DNA of 64,000 nucleotides. Source: Albimonas pacifica (GTDB lineage Bacteria > Pseudomonadota > Alphaproteobacteria > Rhodobacterales > Rhodobacteraceae). Each line of letters begins with the position of its first letter. Within the stretch, counting starts at the first letter, position 1. Below the pieces are notes generated by a model. It saw only the letters and a program-made list of their open reading frames with translations. It was not told where the DNA came from and made no database searches. A program made the position numbers and the translations under genes. Positions 61,675-64,000 of the stretch are shown piece by piece. Location of the stretch: positions 186,001 to 250,000 of the forward strand of contig NZ_FOQH01000001.1 in the NCBI RefSeq assembly GCF_900113695.1. The letters are read 5' to 3'.

Positions 61675-63207
61675 ATGGCCGCGATCCTTGAAATGCAGGC
61701 GATCACCAAAGAATTCCCCGGCGTCAAGGCGCTGGACGGAGTGACCCTGGCGGTCGAGGAAGGCGAGATCCACGCCCTCGTCGGCGAGAACGGGGCGGGC
61801 AAGTCGACCCTGATGAAGGTGCTCTCGGGCGTCTATCCGCACGGCTCCTATTCCGGCCGGATCCTGTTCGACGGGCAGGAGAAGCGCTTCCAGGCCATCG
61901 CCGACAGCGAGCGCGAGGGCATCGTCATCATCCACCAGGAGCTGGCGCTGGTGCCGCTGCTGTCGGTGGGCGAGAACATCTTCCTGGGCAACGAGCGCGC
62001 CCGCCGCGGCGTGATCGACTGGCGCGAGACCAACGCGCGGGCCGCCGAGCTGCTGGCCCAGGTGGGCCTGCGCGAGCACCCCGAGACCAAGGTCGACGAC
62101 CTGGGCCTCGGCAAGCAGCAGCTGGTGGAGATCGCGAAGGCCCTGTCGAAGAACGTGCGGCTGCTGATCCTCGACGAGCCGACCTCCTCGCTCAACGAGC
62201 AGGACAGCGACAAGCTGCTGGAACTGCTGGCGGAATTCCGCAGGCGGGGCGTCACCTCGATCCTGATCTCCCACAAGCTCAACGAAATCAGCCGGGTGGC
62301 GGACACCGTCACGGTGCTGCGCGACGGGGCGGCGGTGGCGCGGCTCGACTGCGCGGACGGGATCTCGGAGGACGAGATCATCCGGCACATGGTCGGACGC
62401 GGGCTCGAGGACCGCTACCCGCCCCGCTCGCCGCGCATCGGCGAGGTGGCGATGGAGGTCCGCGACTGGACCGTGCGCCACCCCCTCCACCCCGAGCGCA
62501 AGGCCGTCGACCGCGTCGGCTTCCACGTCCGCCGGGGAGAGGTGCTGGGCATCGCCGGCCTGATGGGCGCCGGGCGCACCGAACTCGCCATGAGCCTCTT
62601 CGGCCGCTCCTGGGGGCGGGACGCGACGGGCGAGGTGCTGATCGACGGGGCGCCCGCCGACACCTCCACCGTCGCCCGCGCGATCCGCGCCGGCCTCGCC
62701 TACGTGACCGAGGACCGCAAGACCTACGGCCTGGTGCTCGACGAGAGCATCCGGCGCAACGTGCCGCTGGCGAAGCTCGACAGCATCGCCGACGGCTGGC
62801 GCGTGGATCCGGCGCGCGAGGCGGCGCTGGCCGAGCGCTATCGCGCCCGGCTGAACATCAAGTCCGCCTCGATCGAGCAGGAATGCGTGAACCTCTCGGG
62901 CGGCAACCAGCAGAAGGTGGTGCTGTCCAAGTGGCTGCACGCCGACCCCGAGATCCTGATCCTGGACGAGCCGACCCGCGGCATCGACGTGGGCGCGAAG
63001 TTCGAGATCTACTGCGTGATCCGCGACCTCGCCGCCGCCGGCAAGGCGGTGGTGGTGATCTCCTCCGAACTGCCGGAGCTGCTGGGGATCACCGACCGCC
63101 TGCACGTGATGAACGAGGGCCGCTTCGTGGCCGAGATGCCCACCGCCGAGGCGAGCCAGGAGCGGATCATGGCCGCCATCGTCAAATCCTCCCGGGAGGC
63201 CGCATGA
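61675..63207 (+). CDS. gguA: Sugar ABC transporter ATP-binding protein GguA/MmsA
   Basis: A 510-residue protein with two fused ATPase domains, as in monosaccharide importers. Domain 1 has Walker [10 protein letters not shown] (37-45) and Walker [12 protein letters not shown], with signature [13 protein letters not shown]. Domain 2 has a degenerate Walker [10 protein letters not shown] near residue 297, signature LSGGNQQKV and Walker [15 protein letters not shown]. Start 61675 comes soon after the stem-loop. Its stop overlaps gguB (ATGA). Confidence 0.95.
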   Translation: MAAILEMQAITKEFPGVKALDGVTLAVEEGEIHALVGENGAGKSTLMKVLSGVYPHGSYSGRILFDGQEKRFQAIADSEREGIVIIHQELALVPLLSVGENIFLGNERARRGVIDWRETNARAAELLAQVGLREHPETKVDDLGLGKQQLVEIAKALSKNVRLLILDEPTSSLNEQDSDKLLELLAEFRRRGVTSILISHKLNEISRVADTVTVLRDGAAVARLDCADGISEDEIIRHMVGRGLEDRYPPRSPRIGEVAMEVRDWTVRHPLHPERKAVDRVGFHVRRGEVLGIAGLMGAGRTELAMSLFGRSWGRDATGEVLIDGAPADTSTVARAIRAGLAYVTEDRKTYGLVLDESIRRNVPLAKLDSIADGWRVDPAREAALAERYRARLNIKSASIEQECVNLSGGNQQKVVLSKWLHADPEILILDEPTRGIDVGAKFEIYCVIRDLAAAGKAVVVISSELPELLGITDRLHVMNEGRFVAEMPTAEASQERIMAAIVKSSREAA

Positions 63208-64000
63208 CCGAGACCACAGCCCCGGGCGCGGAGCCCTCCCGCGCCGAGCGCACGCGCGCCGACGGCCAGCCGGCCGAGAGCCAGCTGGGGGGCTCGCTGC
63301 GCTATCTGCGCCGGCACCTGCGCGAGTTCGGGATCCTGTTCGCGCTGATCGTGATCATGGCCTTCTTCCAGGTCGCGACCGACGGCATCCTGCTCAAGCC
63401 CGTGAACCTGACCAACCTGGTCCTGCAGAACAGCTACATCGTGATCATGGCCATCGGCATGCTGCTGGTGATCGTGTGCGGGCACATCGACCTCTCGGTC
63501 GGCTCGGTGCTGGGCTTCATCGGGGCGCTGGCCGCGGTGATGATCGTGCAGTGGGAGATCCCGTTCCTGCTCGCGGGCCTCTTGTGCCTGATCGCAGGGG
63601 CGCTGATCGGGGCGGCGCAGGGCTACTGGGTCGCCTATTTCGGCATCCCCTCCTTCATCGTGACGCTGGCGGGGATGCTGGTGTTCAAGGGCCTGACCCT
63701 TTGGGCGCTGGCCGGCCAGTCGGTGGGTCCGTTCCCCGAGGCGTTCCGCCTGATCTCCTCGGGCTTCGTGCCGGACCTGCTGGGGGGGGAGGAGCTGAAC
63801 CTCTTCTCGCTGCTGCTGGTGGTCGCCGTCGCGGCGGCGGTGCTGGCGATCGCCGTCCGCACGCGCCGCCGCCAGGTCGCGGCCGGAGCGGCGGACGAGC
63901 CGCTGGCATTCTTCGTCGCCAAGAACCTGCTGATCTTCGCGGCGCTCGTCTGGATGGGCTGGCTGATGGCCGATTTCCGCGGGCTGCCCAACGTCTTCAT
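63204..64000 (+). CDS. gguB: Sugar ABC transporter permease GguB/MmsB (3' end cut by window)
   Basis: The first 265 residues are present; the family usually has about 390-400. A hydrophilic N-terminus is followed by membrane segments ([21 protein letters not shown], then [32 protein letters not shown]). The motif GHIDLSVGS and [18 protein letters not shown] are typical of the branched sugar permeases. The ATG overlaps the gguA stop. It completes the ChvE-GguA-GguB importer. Confidence 0.93.
   Translation, partial: MTETTAPGAEPSRAERTRADGQPAESQLGGSLRYLRRHLREFGILFALIVIMAFFQVATDGILLKPVNLTNLVLQNSYIVIMAIGMLLVIVCGHIDLSVGSVLGFIGALAAVMIVQWEIPFLLAGLLCLIAGALIGAAQGYWVAYFGIPSFIVTLAGMLVFKGLTLWALAGQSVGPFPEAFRLISSGFVPDLLGGEELNLFSLLLVVAVAAAVLAIAVRTRRRQVAAGAADEPLAFFVAKNLLIFAALVWMGWLMADFRGLPNVF

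Overview
This is one very GC-rich (about 72% by eye) chromosomal stretch from an alphaproteobacterium, most likely of the Rhodobacterales or near them. The clues are the divergent GbpR / ChvE-GguA-GguB sugar system, TAXI-TRAP and PotABCD-type transporters, and dense catabolic operons joined by ATGA overlaps. The species cannot be named from sequence alone. I see no rRNA, tRNA, CRISPR array, intact insertion sequence or integrase. Both window edges cut genes: an ABC permease on the left and gguB on the right.

Layout. (1) 1-2.4 kb: a two-domain ABC permease and, convergent to it, an FbpC/PotA-like ATPase. (2) 2.66-16.94 kb: eleven genes on one strand, mostly overlapping or within 26 bases. They encode a Tat-exported binding protein, ATPase and two permeases of polyamine type, three amidohydrolases, a GntR regulator, hydantoinase-type HyuA and HyuB, and an N-carbamoyl-amino-acid hydrolase. 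Together they look like one uptake-plus-degradation route for a cyclic amide or ureide such as a creatinine- or hydantoin-like compound. (3) 17.1-20.66 kb: a GntR regulator divergent from an IlvD/Edd-family sugar-acid dehydratase and an RraA-family aldolase, with a perfect 24-bp palindrome between them. (4) 20.75-27.87 kb: a six-module RTX-like protein, an M15 peptidase with a tiny coupled upstream ORF, and an ECF sigma / anti-sigma / subtilase operon. Three promoter-like sites of one shared pattern, GAACCTT-N14-GCAC, lie before the RTX gene, the M15 unit and the sigma gene, which suggests one regulon. (5) 28.5-31.6 kb: a TAXI-TRAP transporter. (6) 32-36 kb: AraC regulator and VOC protein divergent from an SDR / VOC / saccharopine-dehydrogenase-like / SnoaL-like operon, flanked on both sides by gene-free, less GC-rich DNA.

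(7) 36.75-43.15 kb: two D-2-hydroxyacid dehydrogenases, a cytoplasmic molybdopterin oxidoreductase and kynureninase. (8) 43.5-51.7 kb: a DCC thiol-oxidoreductase-like protein coupled to a saccharopine-reductase-like/DUF4166 protein, an MFS exporter divergent from a MocR regulator, a TetR regulator, an AEC transporter divergent from a LysR regulator, and an SDR. A 14-bp motif before the TetR gene recurs twice before the SDR gene. (9) 52.16-59.23 kb: a 2357-residue autotransporter with about twenty glycine-rich repeats. (10) 59.36-64 kb: gbpR divergent from chvE-gguA-gguB.

The window is dominated by scavenging transport, each system next to its own regulator, and by surface or secreted proteins. 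All three binding-protein genes that precede other transporter or operon genes (2659, 28489, 60495) are followed by a strong stem-loop, a usual way to make more binding protein than membrane components. All functions are read from sequence motifs and family knowledge; no search was run.
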